From Hydrogenophilales bacterium RIFOXYD1_FULL_62_11 (lineage in GTDB: Bacteria > Pseudomonadota > Gammaproteobacteria > Burkholderiales > Thiobacillaceae), in assembly GCA_001802655.1 (NCBI GenBank), contig MGZO01000009.1, forward strand, positions 18,071 through 34,783: a stretch of 16,713 bases of DNA, written 5' to 3'. The position numbers and the translations under genes were made by a program. Shown here in pieces: positions 7,755 through 14,251 of this stretch. The first letter of the stretch is position 1; every line of letters begins with the position of its first letter. The notes beneath the pieces were generated by a model that worked only from the letters and a program-made list of their open reading frames with translations, made no database searches and was not told the origin of the DNA.

Positions 7755-7765
7755 AGGGGGTTGTT

Positions 7766-9823
7766 ATGGGACTTGGCGCTGTTGAGAATACCCCTGGATT
7801 GTGGATTGGTGACCAGTGGCAGGTTGGAACCCCAGGTCTATTTGCTGTGGTGATTGGTGTCAGTGTCTATGACCACCTTAACGGAGGAGCTGCCCCTGTC
7901 CCGGAAACATACCGCCTAGGGCAGCTCAGCGTTTCTGCGCTGACTGCCTATCGTGTCTTTGAATGGCTACGCGACGACTACAAGCTGGAAGGCTGCCCAA
8001 TTGCAAATGTTTGGTTGCTACTTGCTCCAACAGATCAAGAGAAGGCGCTCGAACCTGTGCTTGTTAAGCACGCACTTGCTCCCACTATTGACAACTGTGA
8101 GCATGCCGTTGGTCGTTGGCAAGCGGCGATGCAGACATTGCCCCAGGCCGTTGCTGAGAAGAGCCGCGCGTTTTTCTTCTTCAGCGGCCATGGGCTTGAG
8201 GTGCATCAGAACAGGCAGATTCTTCTACCGGCGGACTACTTAAAACCGCCAGCATCTAACGTCAATAATGCACTCTCGACCGAGAATCTCGTCAACGGCC
8301 TTGCGTCGCTTAGGGTGCCGCGCCAATTCTTTTTCTTGGATGCATGCCGTAATGACAATCAAGAGTTACGGAACAAGCGAGTTGAAGGCCGCAGGGTATT
8401 GAATGAAGAGGTCGCAGCGCTTGTCAATCCGGATATCATTGCACCGATTCTGTATGCTACGGCATCTGGCCAACAGGCCTTTCAGCAGCCCGACCCGACG
8501 CAGGGACTCTCCTTGTTTGGAACGGCGCTGCTTGATGGGCTTAGCGGTAAGCCTGATATCGAACTTAAACCATTAAATGGGGGATGGTCAGTTAATGTTT
8601 ATCCTCTTCAAGGGTATGTTAAATCGCGTATCGTAAAGCTGCTTGAAGAGGCGCAGGAGCGCGTGAGACAGCCAGTTAAACTCGGCGGGGTTACGGACAA
8701 TGAGGTGATCACGTTGGCCCCACCCCCGAAAAAGGTTGTCTTGATGGGTTCCCCAATCCCACTGACGGGGAATCAGCGTGCTGATCGGGTTGGCAAGAAA
8801 CTCGCAGCACCGTTTTCAGTTAGTCACGCGATACCAATGCCCTCTCAGGACGGTGGCTGGGCCGAAGACTATGGCCTCACACATGAAGCGTTTGGCGCGG
8901 AGACAGCAACGCAGCTTTGGTGGAATCTGCAGTTGACTGCGCTATCGACAGGGGCAAAGAAATCTAGTGGCGATATAAAGTTGCTTCATGTTGCACACGC
9001 GCCAGATACGCGCCGTTTCAGGGTTGAACTTAGTCCAATTGATCAAGATCCACTTGGGCACTGGTTAGAACTGGACGATGGTACCTGCCTTTTCGGAACA
9101 GTATTGCCGTCAGACTGGTCTGGATCTCTGCGATATTTGATTGAGTTCGATTTTGAATTTGATGACGACAGCCCGAGCGGCAAACGGCAGATTTCGCGTA
9201 TGGAGGCGACACTCGCCCCGTCTCAGCCAGGCCCTGCCGGAATCGCTGCGGGTTTGTGGGATACCTATAATGCGTCCGATGCGGAGACGGCGGCCCAAGT
9301 GCTTCAGGATCCAAAGCTCGCTGAGAGGCTGCTGGCGGAAAAAGTGGAATCACCTTTGGCTGCAGCAATTGCCACGTTGATCCTATTACGGGCCGGTCGG
9401 CTGGATCTTCTTCACGATTGGGTTAGAAACGTTGCTAACTGGTTTCCCTCTCTTCCGGACGGCGCCACGCTGTGGGCCGAGCAACTGCTGCGACAGTCCA
9501 AAAATCAGCCAGATGCGATCAATGAAGCAGCCCGCTACACTTCTCGCCTACTCGAACGTGGCCTTCCCTTACTGGCCGAGACGGTTGGCTATGCAGCAAG
9601 ACATATAGACATGCTGCTGCGTGAATCGGACGGTATTGATCCCGAGCTACTTGCGCCACTTCGCCTGTTGCAAGAGAGAATGGAACGCGCGCTCGTCTAC
9701 TTCAGAACGGATGGCCTGTTCCCAGTGTATACGGGCTATAAGGAATCCAAGGAGATGTTAGAAATTCTCGGTCTAGGACATTTTTCTCCTGCGTTGACTG
9801 CGCCACAAGATTTGCCAGGGTAA
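7766..9823 (+). CDS. Caspase-family (C14) cysteine peptidase with C-terminal extension, third gene of hydrolase cassette
   Basis: 685-residue protein with an N-terminal caspase/metacaspase-type domain at about residues 22-285. The first strand is FAVVIGVSVYD. The catalytic dyad is His142 in RAFFFFSGHGLEV and Cys194 in QFFFLDACRND, both in full family context. The following LYATASGQQAF and GLSLFGTALLDGL segments match the end of the caspase p10-like part. After it comes a region rich in predicted beta strands (~325-500) and then an Ala/Leu-rich helical region (~500-670), including PLAAAIATLILLRAGRLDLL and a W-F-P-S-L-P-D-G loop. Similar C-terminal regions are, to my knowledge, found in other bacterial caspase-family proteins, but their function is not established to me. 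The ribosome binding site is GAGGGGG before the ATG. Known bacterial caspase-like peptidases act in stress or phage responses by cleaving partner proteins; the target here may be a neighbour or host factors. Confidence 0.9.
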   Translation: MGLGAVENTPGLWIGDQWQVGTPGLFAVVIGVSVYDHLNGGAAPVPETYRLGQLSVSALTAYRVFEWLRDDYKLEGCPIANVWLLLAPTDQEKALEPVLVKHALAPTIDNCEHAVGRWQAAMQTLPQAVAEKSRAFFFFSGHGLEVHQNRQILLPADYLKPPASNVNNALSTENLVNGLASLRVPRQFFFLDACRNDNQELRNKRVEGRRVLNEEVAALVNPDIIAPILYATASGQQAFQQPDPTQGLSLFGTALLDGLSGKPDIELKPLNGGWSVNVYPLQGYVKSRIVKLLEEAQERVRQPVKLGGVTDNEVITLAPPPKKVVLMGSPIPLTGNQRADRVGKKLAAPFSVSHAIPMPSQDGGWAEDYGLTHEAFGAETATQLWWNLQLTALSTGAKKSSGDIKLLHVAHAPDTRRFRVELSPIDQDPLGHWLELDDGTCLFGTVLPSDWSGSLRYLIEFDFEFDDDSPSGKRQISRMEATLAPSQPGPAGIAAGLWDTYNASDAETAAQVLQDPKLAERLLAEKVESPLAAAIATLILLRAGRLDLLHDWVRNVANWFPSLPDGATLWAEQLLRQSKNQPDAINEAARYTSRLLERGLPLLAETVGYAARHIDMLLRESDGIDPELLAPLRLLQERMERALVYFRTDGLFPVYTGYKESKEMLEILGLGHFSPALTAPQDLPG

Positions 9824-10212
9824 TGACAATATCGGTAGTCACCCTTTGGCAAGGCCTTAATGTCAGATCAAGTCGGAACTACTACAGTTCATTCCGCTGA
9901 TTGCCCCCCTCTGGGTAATTCCACCCCTCCCGAAGCTGGCATTTGAAATGGCTGAGTTTTATCTCGCCAGTGGAAGCTTTAGAAGAACAGCTTAGGCCGA
10001 GTAGTGTGAAAGGCCCTTTGGCAGGTCCTGAAGTACAGCGGACATTGGAATGGCTGCTTTGTGGAAACATCGTGCGGCAGCAGTTGGCCGGGAGGGTGAA
10101 TCCGCAGGAAGTCCAGTAAGCTGCCGTTCGTTGCAACAACGTTTTTAGCAACGGCCGCTTTGGAGTGCGAGACTGACAGAGTGTGCCCTGCAAGAAAGAG
10201 ACTGTAGCGTTC
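9824..10212. other. Decayed coding DNA after the caspase gene
   Basis: An ATG at 9823 overlaps the caspase stop (TAATG) and opens a 25-codon frame. A second frame from about 9873 reads FIPLIAPLWVIPPLPKLAF and then EMAEFYLASGSF before a stop. A third frame from about 9918 continues to 10119. Each looks protein-like for only part of its length, as expected from a gene broken by several frameshifts. No intact gene is present. Confidence 0.45.
9970..10119 (+). pseudogene. Protein-like 3' remnant of an unidentified gene
   Basis: A 49-codon frame starting nominally at GTG 9970 and reading ALEEQLRPSSVKGPLAGPEV followed by QRTLEWLLCGNIVRQQLAG. Its amino-acid composition is that of a folded helical protein. 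No ribosome binding site precedes it and the frame is already open from 9918. It is most simply the end of a gene that once followed the caspase gene. Family unknown. Confidence 0.3.
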
Positions 10213-10240
10213 TTGAATTTTGTTTTTAACTTCATATACT
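10213..10240 (+). promoter_or_regulatory. Sigma-70-like promoter of the small putative DNA-binding gene
   Basis: TTGAAT at 10213-10218 and TATACT at 10235-10240 are separated by 16 nt, both close to consensus. Transcription would start near 10247, about 28 nt before the ATG at 10275. The -10 box overlaps a direct repeat CTGTTTAT-T-CTGTTTAT (10239-10255), which would be well placed as an operator. Confidence 0.55.
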
Positions 10241-10252
10241 GTTTATTCTGTT
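10236..10252 (+). repeat. 17-mer ATAC(T/G)GTTTATTCTGTT, copy 1
   Basis: This 17-mer overlaps the promoter of the 10275 gene. It recurs with one mismatch at 11062-11078. The two copies bracket the small gene and its downstream intergenic region, suggesting a shared protein-binding site. Confidence 0.55.
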
Positions 10253-10274
10253 TATACCGAATAAGGGGTTAGTC

Positions 10275-10769
10275 ATGATTGATGACACCAACAAGCCCGC
10301 CACTGCTGAACCAGCTGCTTCAGCCACAAACCCGGGCGCTGCAGTCAGTGCCGTATCGCCAGCACCCAAGCCAGCCCCGCGACCACGGACAGTCAAGCCT
10401 GCTGCTCCCGCAGCCGCGAAGCCGGCCAGAAAAAGGACGCCTGCTACTGCCAAAGCCGGCACGCCCCCGGCAAAGAAAGTCGTCCATGAGCCTACACCTT
10501 TTGTCGCCAAGAGTAGCAAGGACGGCAAGCCCACCAAAGCCAAAAAGGCCAAACTGGTTCGCGATAGTTTCACCATGCCCGAACTTGAGTACGCGCTGAT
10601 TACGGTGCTTAAAAAGCGTTGTCTGGATGCAGGGGTGTCGGCGAAGAAGAGCGAAATCCTGCGTGCGGCAGTCGCCAACCTGGCGAGACTGAGCGACACT
10701 TCGTTGCTTGCCGCAGTGCGTCGTCTTGAGGTGATCAAAACGGGGCGGCCGGCCAAGGGTTCCAAATAG
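10275..10769 (+). CDS. Small Ala/Pro/Lys-rich protein with conserved C-terminal domain, putative DNA-binding
   Basis: 164 residues; the ATG follows an AAGGGG ribosome binding site. Residues 1-95 are low-complexity, rich in Ala, Pro, Lys and Thr (KPAAPAAAKPARKRTPATAK and similar), resembling the disordered basic tails of histone H1-like or nucleoid proteins. Residues ~94-164 look folded: VRDSFTMPELEYALITVLKK, then SAKKSEILRAAV, ending in VIKTGRPAKGSK. A short strand followed by two helices and a basic K-K-S-E-I-L-R-A segment resembles a ribbon-helix-helix or similar DNA-binding fold, and I believe the same C-terminal pattern is found in proteobacterial proteins of unknown function. The direct repeats in its own promoter suggest autoregulation. 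The leftward frame across it (10232-10816) is a shadow. Confidence 0.7.
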   Translation: MIDDTNKPATAEPAASATNPGAAVSAVSPAPKPAPRPRTVKPAAPAAAKPARKRTPATAKAGTPPAKKVVHEPTPFVAKSSKDGKPTKAKKAKLVRDSFTMPELEYALITVLKKRCLDAGVSAKKSEILRAAVANLARLSDTSLLAAVRRLEVIKTGRPAKGSK

Positions 10770-10807
10770 CGACTTTCCGCGTTATTGGAAAAGTGCTTTG
10801 ATGAATG

Positions 10808-10836
10808 CAGCCACACATTGAGTCAATGCGTGGCTG
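10808..10836. terminator. 29-bp near-perfect palindrome, possible terminator hairpin
   Basis: CAGCCAC-A-CATTGA, a central G, then TCAATG-C-GTGGCTG: symmetrical over 14 nt on each side with a single A/C mismatch. It lies 39 nt after the stop of the 10275 gene. As RNA it would form a strong stem, but no T-run follows on either strand, so it may instead be a protein-binding palindrome or a REP-like element. Confidence 0.55.
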
Positions 10837-11004
10837 TCAGCAGTTGGAATGGTTGATTTTCAACGGCTAGCTCGGTCGGCTCCATGTTTATCGGATGCTT
10901 GGATCACTTGGGCTTGAGATTGAAAGCCAACTCGATATTTCAATATTATGAATGACAACGTTGGCCAGTTGCACACGCAATCGAATATTGAACAGGTAAC
11001 ATGA

Positions 11005-11037
11005 TTGTCCACAATTTCTGTGGATAACTGTGGTTAA
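11005..11037. promoter_or_regulatory. Cluster of DnaA-box-like 9-mers
   Basis: TGTGGATAA at 11019-11027 is a perfect reverse-strand DnaA box (TTATCCACA). TTGTCCACA at 11005-11013 faces it with one mismatch, and TGTGGTTAA at 11029-11037 is a third one-mismatch copy. Just upstream, an exact AT-rich inverted repeat TTCAATATT / AATATTGAA (10939-10947 and 10984-10992) occurs. This could be a DnaA-responsive promoter or a relic of a plasmid-type origin. Confidence 0.4.
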
Positions 11038-11061
11038 AACAGGCTTAAATATAAACGACGT

Positions 11062-11078
11062 ATACGGTTTATTCTGTT
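11062..11078 (+). repeat. 17-mer ATAC(T/G)GTTTATTCTGTT, copy 2
   Basis: Second copy, with G in place of T at position 5. It lies in AT-rich DNA just after the DnaA-box-like cluster and 185 nt before the oxidoreductase start. It might be an additional site for whatever binds the promoter of the 10275 gene. Confidence 0.5.
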
Positions 11079-11262
11079 GCCTAAATTGTGGGCTCGATTG
11101 TCGCGTTTCAGGGATAGGAACTCAGCTCAGAACAGACACTGTAAAAGCAGATCATGACAGCCCTGTTTGGTTCGAATTCTGGCCGTCATTAACCGAGCAG
11201 ACGTAATTATTCCGATTCACCGTTAGCCAAACCTTGTTCCATATCCACCCATGGGAGGCCCC

Positions 11263-11853
11263 ATGTCCAAACGAATTCTTGTGATTCAAGGCCACCCTGA
11301 TGGCAGCGAACCACACCTGTGCCACGCGCTGGCGGCCAGCTACGCCAACGGCGCGGCCGATGCCGGGCACTCGTTGCGCCAAATAAATCTGGCCGAGATC
11401 GACTTTCCGCTACTGCGTAGCCAGAAAGAGTGGGATACCGGTCTTGTTCCAGCGTCGCTCAAGCCGGCCCAGGACAACATCGCTTGGGCTGAGCACATCG
11501 TGTTCTTCTTTCCGCTTTGGCTTGGCGACATGCCGGCCGTGCTCAAGGGCTTTCTTGAGCAGGTGGCCCGGCCCGGCTTCGCCTTCACGCGCGAGGAAGG
11601 CGGCAACCCCTGGGGAAACAAGGCTTTGACCGGACGCACGGCGCGCGTGGTGGTCACAATGGGCATGCCGGCTATCGTCTACCGGTGGTACTTCCGCGCC
11701 CACAGTGTCAAGTCGCTGGAACGAAACATCCTCGGTTTTGTGGGCATTGCGCCGGTGAATGAAACCCTGATCGGCCTTACTGCCAACATGAAGACTGAAG
11801 ACACCGCCAAATGGCTGGGCAAGCTCAAGAGGCTGGGGTTCAGGGGCGAGTGA
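11263..11853 (+). CDS. NAD(P)H oxidoreductase, flavodoxin-2 (quinone reductase/MdaB-KefF-like) family
   Basis: 196 residues from the ATG at 11263, chosen because GGGAGG at 11253-11258 is correctly spaced for it; an ATG at 11251 would place the ribosome binding site inside the gene. The N-terminus RILVIQGHPDGSEPH is the FMN/FAD phosphate-binding start of the flavodoxin-like fold. FFFPLWLGDMPAVLKGFLEQ (residues ~81-100) is the family signature around the flavin ring, normally written YPxWWxxxPAxLKGxxD. VVVTMGMPAIVYRWYF and NILGFVGI follow as expected. The family transfers two electrons from NAD(P)H to quinones or similar acceptors in the cytoplasm. The length is normal. It is a stand-alone gene with good housekeeping-like codon use and no visible link to the defence genes. 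Confidence 0.9.
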   Translation: MSKRILVIQGHPDGSEPHLCHALAASYANGAADAGHSLRQINLAEIDFPLLRSQKEWDTGLVPASLKPAQDNIAWAEHIVFFFPLWLGDMPAVLKGFLEQVARPGFAFTREEGGNPWGNKALTGRTARVVVTMGMPAIVYRWYFRAHSVKSLERNILGFVGIAPVNETLIGLTANMKTEDTAKWLGKLKRLGFRGE

Positions 11854-12310
11854 CCATCGAGTTCGAAGACACCGCCTGCCTAAGCTACAAAAGGAAGTCC
11901 CGTCCGCACTGAATTTTGCCCATCACTTCCTTGAAATTCATGATGCTTCCTCCATGCAGCCTAACGAGGCTGTATAAACCCCCCAATAAAATCAATCCCC
12001 CGCATCTTGTTTCCCGAAAAGGCGAGCCTGTAGAACGGAGGCAATCGCCGAGGGCACGACGGTAGACGACCAAGCCATGGCAGGCAGGTCATCGGCCGAA
12101 GCAGCCGGTGACGCACTACGCTACCTAAGTCGGCAATGGAGCACACACCGGACATTGACTAGAAGTTCAGTCACCTTCTAAGCCAATTGAAGTCATACTC
12201 TGCGCTGCGTTCTTGAAGGCAGCCTTGCTGCAGATCGTTTGACGACGAACCGTACAAAACAAAATAACTTCTAAATTAGTCCATCAAGAATTAGACGCCA
12301 TGAGAGAGAA
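11854..12310. other. Intergenic region before the CBASS-type genes
   Basis: About 455 nt with no supported gene. Leftward frames (11885-12073, 11961-12155) have no family match or ribosome binding site. The + strand around 12060-12160 reads a short protein-like segment (AMAGRSSAEAAGDALRYLSR) that may be an old transposase relic, but it is too short to assign. TTGACG at 12239-12244 could be a -35 box for the next operon; the matching -10 is weak. Confidence 0.4.
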
Positions 12311-13279
12311 ATGCCGATGACTTATTCCCAGCATGCATCTTCGCTCACGAAGGAATACCCGGCCGATGGTGTGTGCCGAATTCTTGCACTCGATGGAGGT
12401 GGTGCGAAGGGCTTCTACACGCTTGGTGTTCTGAAGGAAATTGAGGCCATGCTTGGTTGTCCGCTGTATAAGCGATTTGATCTTGTATTCGGAACGAGCA
12501 CTGGAGCTATCATCGCTTCGCTCATCGCGCTCGGATACGAAGTAGACCAGATACACGCTCTCTACAAGGCACATGTACCCAGAGTTATGGCTTGCACGTC
12601 GGCCTCAACTAGGACGGCAGCACTGCAAAGTCTGGCAAAAGAGATTTTCAAAGACACAACCTTTGAGGACGTCATGACTGGTATCGGCATCGTCGCAACC
12701 CGCTGGATGACCGAGCGGCCGATGATTTTCAAGGGGAGCGTTGCGCAAGCCCATGGCCGCAAGGGAACCTTCGAGCCAGGGTTTGGTGTAAGCATGGCGG
12801 ATGCCGTTCAGGCATCCTGCTCGGCTTACCCTTTCTTTGAGCGGAAGGTCGTTGTCACCGCTGCAGGAGACAAGATCGAATTGATCGATGGCGGCTATTG
12901 TGCGAACAACCCAACCCTGTTTGCAATTGCCGATGCGACTGTCGCCCTGAACAAGGAACGCAAAAATATACGAGTGGTGAACGTCGGTGTTGGCATATAC
13001 CCGGAACCTAAGCCTGGATTTCTGATGAGAATCGCGAAGAAATGGCTCGCGGTCCAGTTACTTCAGAAGACGCTGGAGATCAATACACAATCATTAGATC
13101 AACTGCGTGACATCTTATTCAAGGACATCGCGACAATCCGGATCAGCGATACCTTCGAGCGGCCAGAAATGGCAACGGACTTGATGGAGCACAATCTTGA
13201 TAAGCTAAACATCCTTCGGCAGCGTGGTAGTGAATCGTTCGCTGAGCGAGAGGCGCAGCTAAGGGAGTTTCTGACATGA
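12311..13279 (+). CDS. capV: CapV-type patatin-like phospholipase, CBASS effector
   Basis: 322-residue patatin-domain protein. The glycine-rich oxyanion motif is at residues 28-34 (DGGGAKG), the nucleophile elbow at 61-65 (GTSTG, Ser63) and the catalytic Asp of the DGG/A motif at Asp193 (ELIDGGYCANNP). Spacing and total length fit CapV proteins, the effectors of CBASS anti-phage systems. These are switched on by the cyclic nucleotide made by the partner CD-NTase and then degrade membrane phospholipids, killing the infected cell. The CD-NTase starts 9 nt after its stop. The start could be the ATG at 12311 or the ATG two codons later; GAGAGA upstream fits both. No signal peptide is present. The family is clear; the CBASS role rests on the adjacent cyclase. 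Confidence 0.92.
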   Translation: MPMTYSQHASSLTKEYPADGVCRILALDGGGAKGFYTLGVLKEIEAMLGCPLYKRFDLVFGTSTGAIIASLIALGYEVDQIHALYKAHVPRVMACTSASTRTAALQSLAKEIFKDTTFEDVMTGIGIVATRWMTERPMIFKGSVAQAHGRKGTFEPGFGVSMADAVQASCSAYPFFERKVVVTAAGDKIELIDGGYCANNPTLFAIADATVALNKERKNIRVVNVGVGIYPEPKPGFLMRIAKKWLAVQLLQKTLEINTQSLDQLRDILFKDIATIRISDTFERPEMATDLMEHNLDKLNILRQRGSESFAEREAQLREFLT

Positions 13280-13288
13280 GGGGGGACA

Positions 13289-14182
13289 ATGGGAATACCA
13301 GAATCACAGCTTAAAGTTTGGTCCCACCAAGGATCCATCACTCAGTCCGCCACGACTTACAGCGTCATCAAGAATGCTCTAGAGGCAACGAGCACCGCGT
13401 ATCACGGGAAGAATTACAAAGTCTTCCTGCAAGGCTCCTATGGAAACGACACAAACATCTACGCGGAAAGCGACGTGGATGTGGTAATACGACTTGATGA
13501 TGTTTACTACAGCGATGTCACGCAGCTATCGCGAGAGGACAAAGAGGCGTATGACCAAGCGTTCACCCCAGCCACCTACTCATATGATGAGTACAAGAAG
13601 GATGTTCTGAAGGCTCTCACAGACCGATTCGGTTCTGACGTAAAGGCTGGTGACAAAGCCATTGCCGTGGCGGCGAATGGGAGCAGACGCAAGGCAGACG
13701 TAATCGCTGCGATGCAGTTTCGGCGTTATTGGAAGTTCAAAAGCACTTACGACACAAATTATGATGAAGGGATATGCTTCTTTAACGGGGCGGGTGAACG
13801 AATTGCCAACTATCCAAAACAGCACTCAGAGAACCTGACCACGAAACATCAGGGTAGCAACTTGTGGCTAAAGCCCATGGTTCGCGTGCTGAAAAATCTT
13901 CGAAGTAAGCTTGTTGCTGACGGTGCTTTGAAGGCCGGAGTTGCGCCATCGTATTACCTCGAAGGATTGCTCTACAACGTACCCAGCGAGATGTTCGGAT
14001 CGAGCTATACCGATTGCTTCGTCGGTGCGATGAACTGGATTCAGGCGGAAGCGGACAAGAGTAAGCTGGTTTGCGCCAATGAGCAGTACTACCTACTTTG
14101 GGAGGGGTCGCAAACCTCGTGGGAAAGAGTCAACGCAGAGGCATTTATCGAAGCTGCCATCAGGTTGTGGAATGAATGGTGA
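13289..14182 (+). CDS. CD-NTase (CBASS oligonucleotide cyclase)
   Basis: 297-residue cGAS/DncV-like nucleotidyltransferase. The signature of the polymerase-beta superfamily lies at residues 46-67: FLQGSYGNDTNIYAESDVDV, with Gly49-Ser50 and the metal-binding Asp62 and Asp64. The third acidic residue is likely Asp137 in SRRKADVIAA. The C-terminal helical part (WLKPMVRVLKNLRSKL and YYLEGLLYNVP) is typical of the PAP/OAS1-like substrate-binding domain. The enzyme would join NTPs into a cyclic di- or trinucleotide during phage infection, activating the patatin-like protein encoded just upstream. The ATG follows a GAGGGGGG ribosome binding site at the end of that gene. I cannot fix the clade or the nucleotide product. 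No Cap2/Cap3 (E1/E2-JAB) or HORMA/TRIP13 genes are present, so this is the minimal (type I-like) arrangement. Confidence 0.92.
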   Translation: MGIPESQLKVWSHQGSITQSATTYSVIKNALEATSTAYHGKNYKVFLQGSYGNDTNIYAESDVDVVIRLDDVYYSDVTQLSREDKEAYDQAFTPATYSYDEYKKDVLKALTDRFGSDVKAGDKAIAVAANGSRRKADVIAAMQFRRYWKFKSTYDTNYDEGICFFNGAGERIANYPKQHSENLTTKHQGSNLWLKPMVRVLKNLRSKLVADGALKAGVAPSYYLEGLLYNVPSEMFGSSYTDCFVGAMNWIQAEADKSKLVCANEQYYLLWEGSQTSWERVNAEAFIEAAIRLWNEW

Positions 14183-14251
14183 GCTGTGACGAGGCATAGA
14201 AATCATCTAGCAGCGAGGGCGCTGCAAGAAGAGTGACCGGAGGAGTTCGGG

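Noticed and set aside
10232..10816. Leftward 194-codon frame across the Ala/Pro/Lys-rich gene
   Set aside because: Longer than the rightward gene, but it is the antisense of low-complexity codons. The promoter, ribosome binding site and folded C-terminal domain belong to the + strand.
11154..11189. ATGACAGCC / GGCCGTCAT stem with TTCGAAT in the loop, considered as a tRNA T-arm or attachment site
   Set aside because: There are no acceptor, D or anticodon arms nearby, and no integrase gene or duplicated copy in the window.
12060..12170. Protein-like + strand segment considered as an IS66-type transposase tail
   Set aside because: Only about 35 residues with weak resemblance and no catalytic motif; too little to call.
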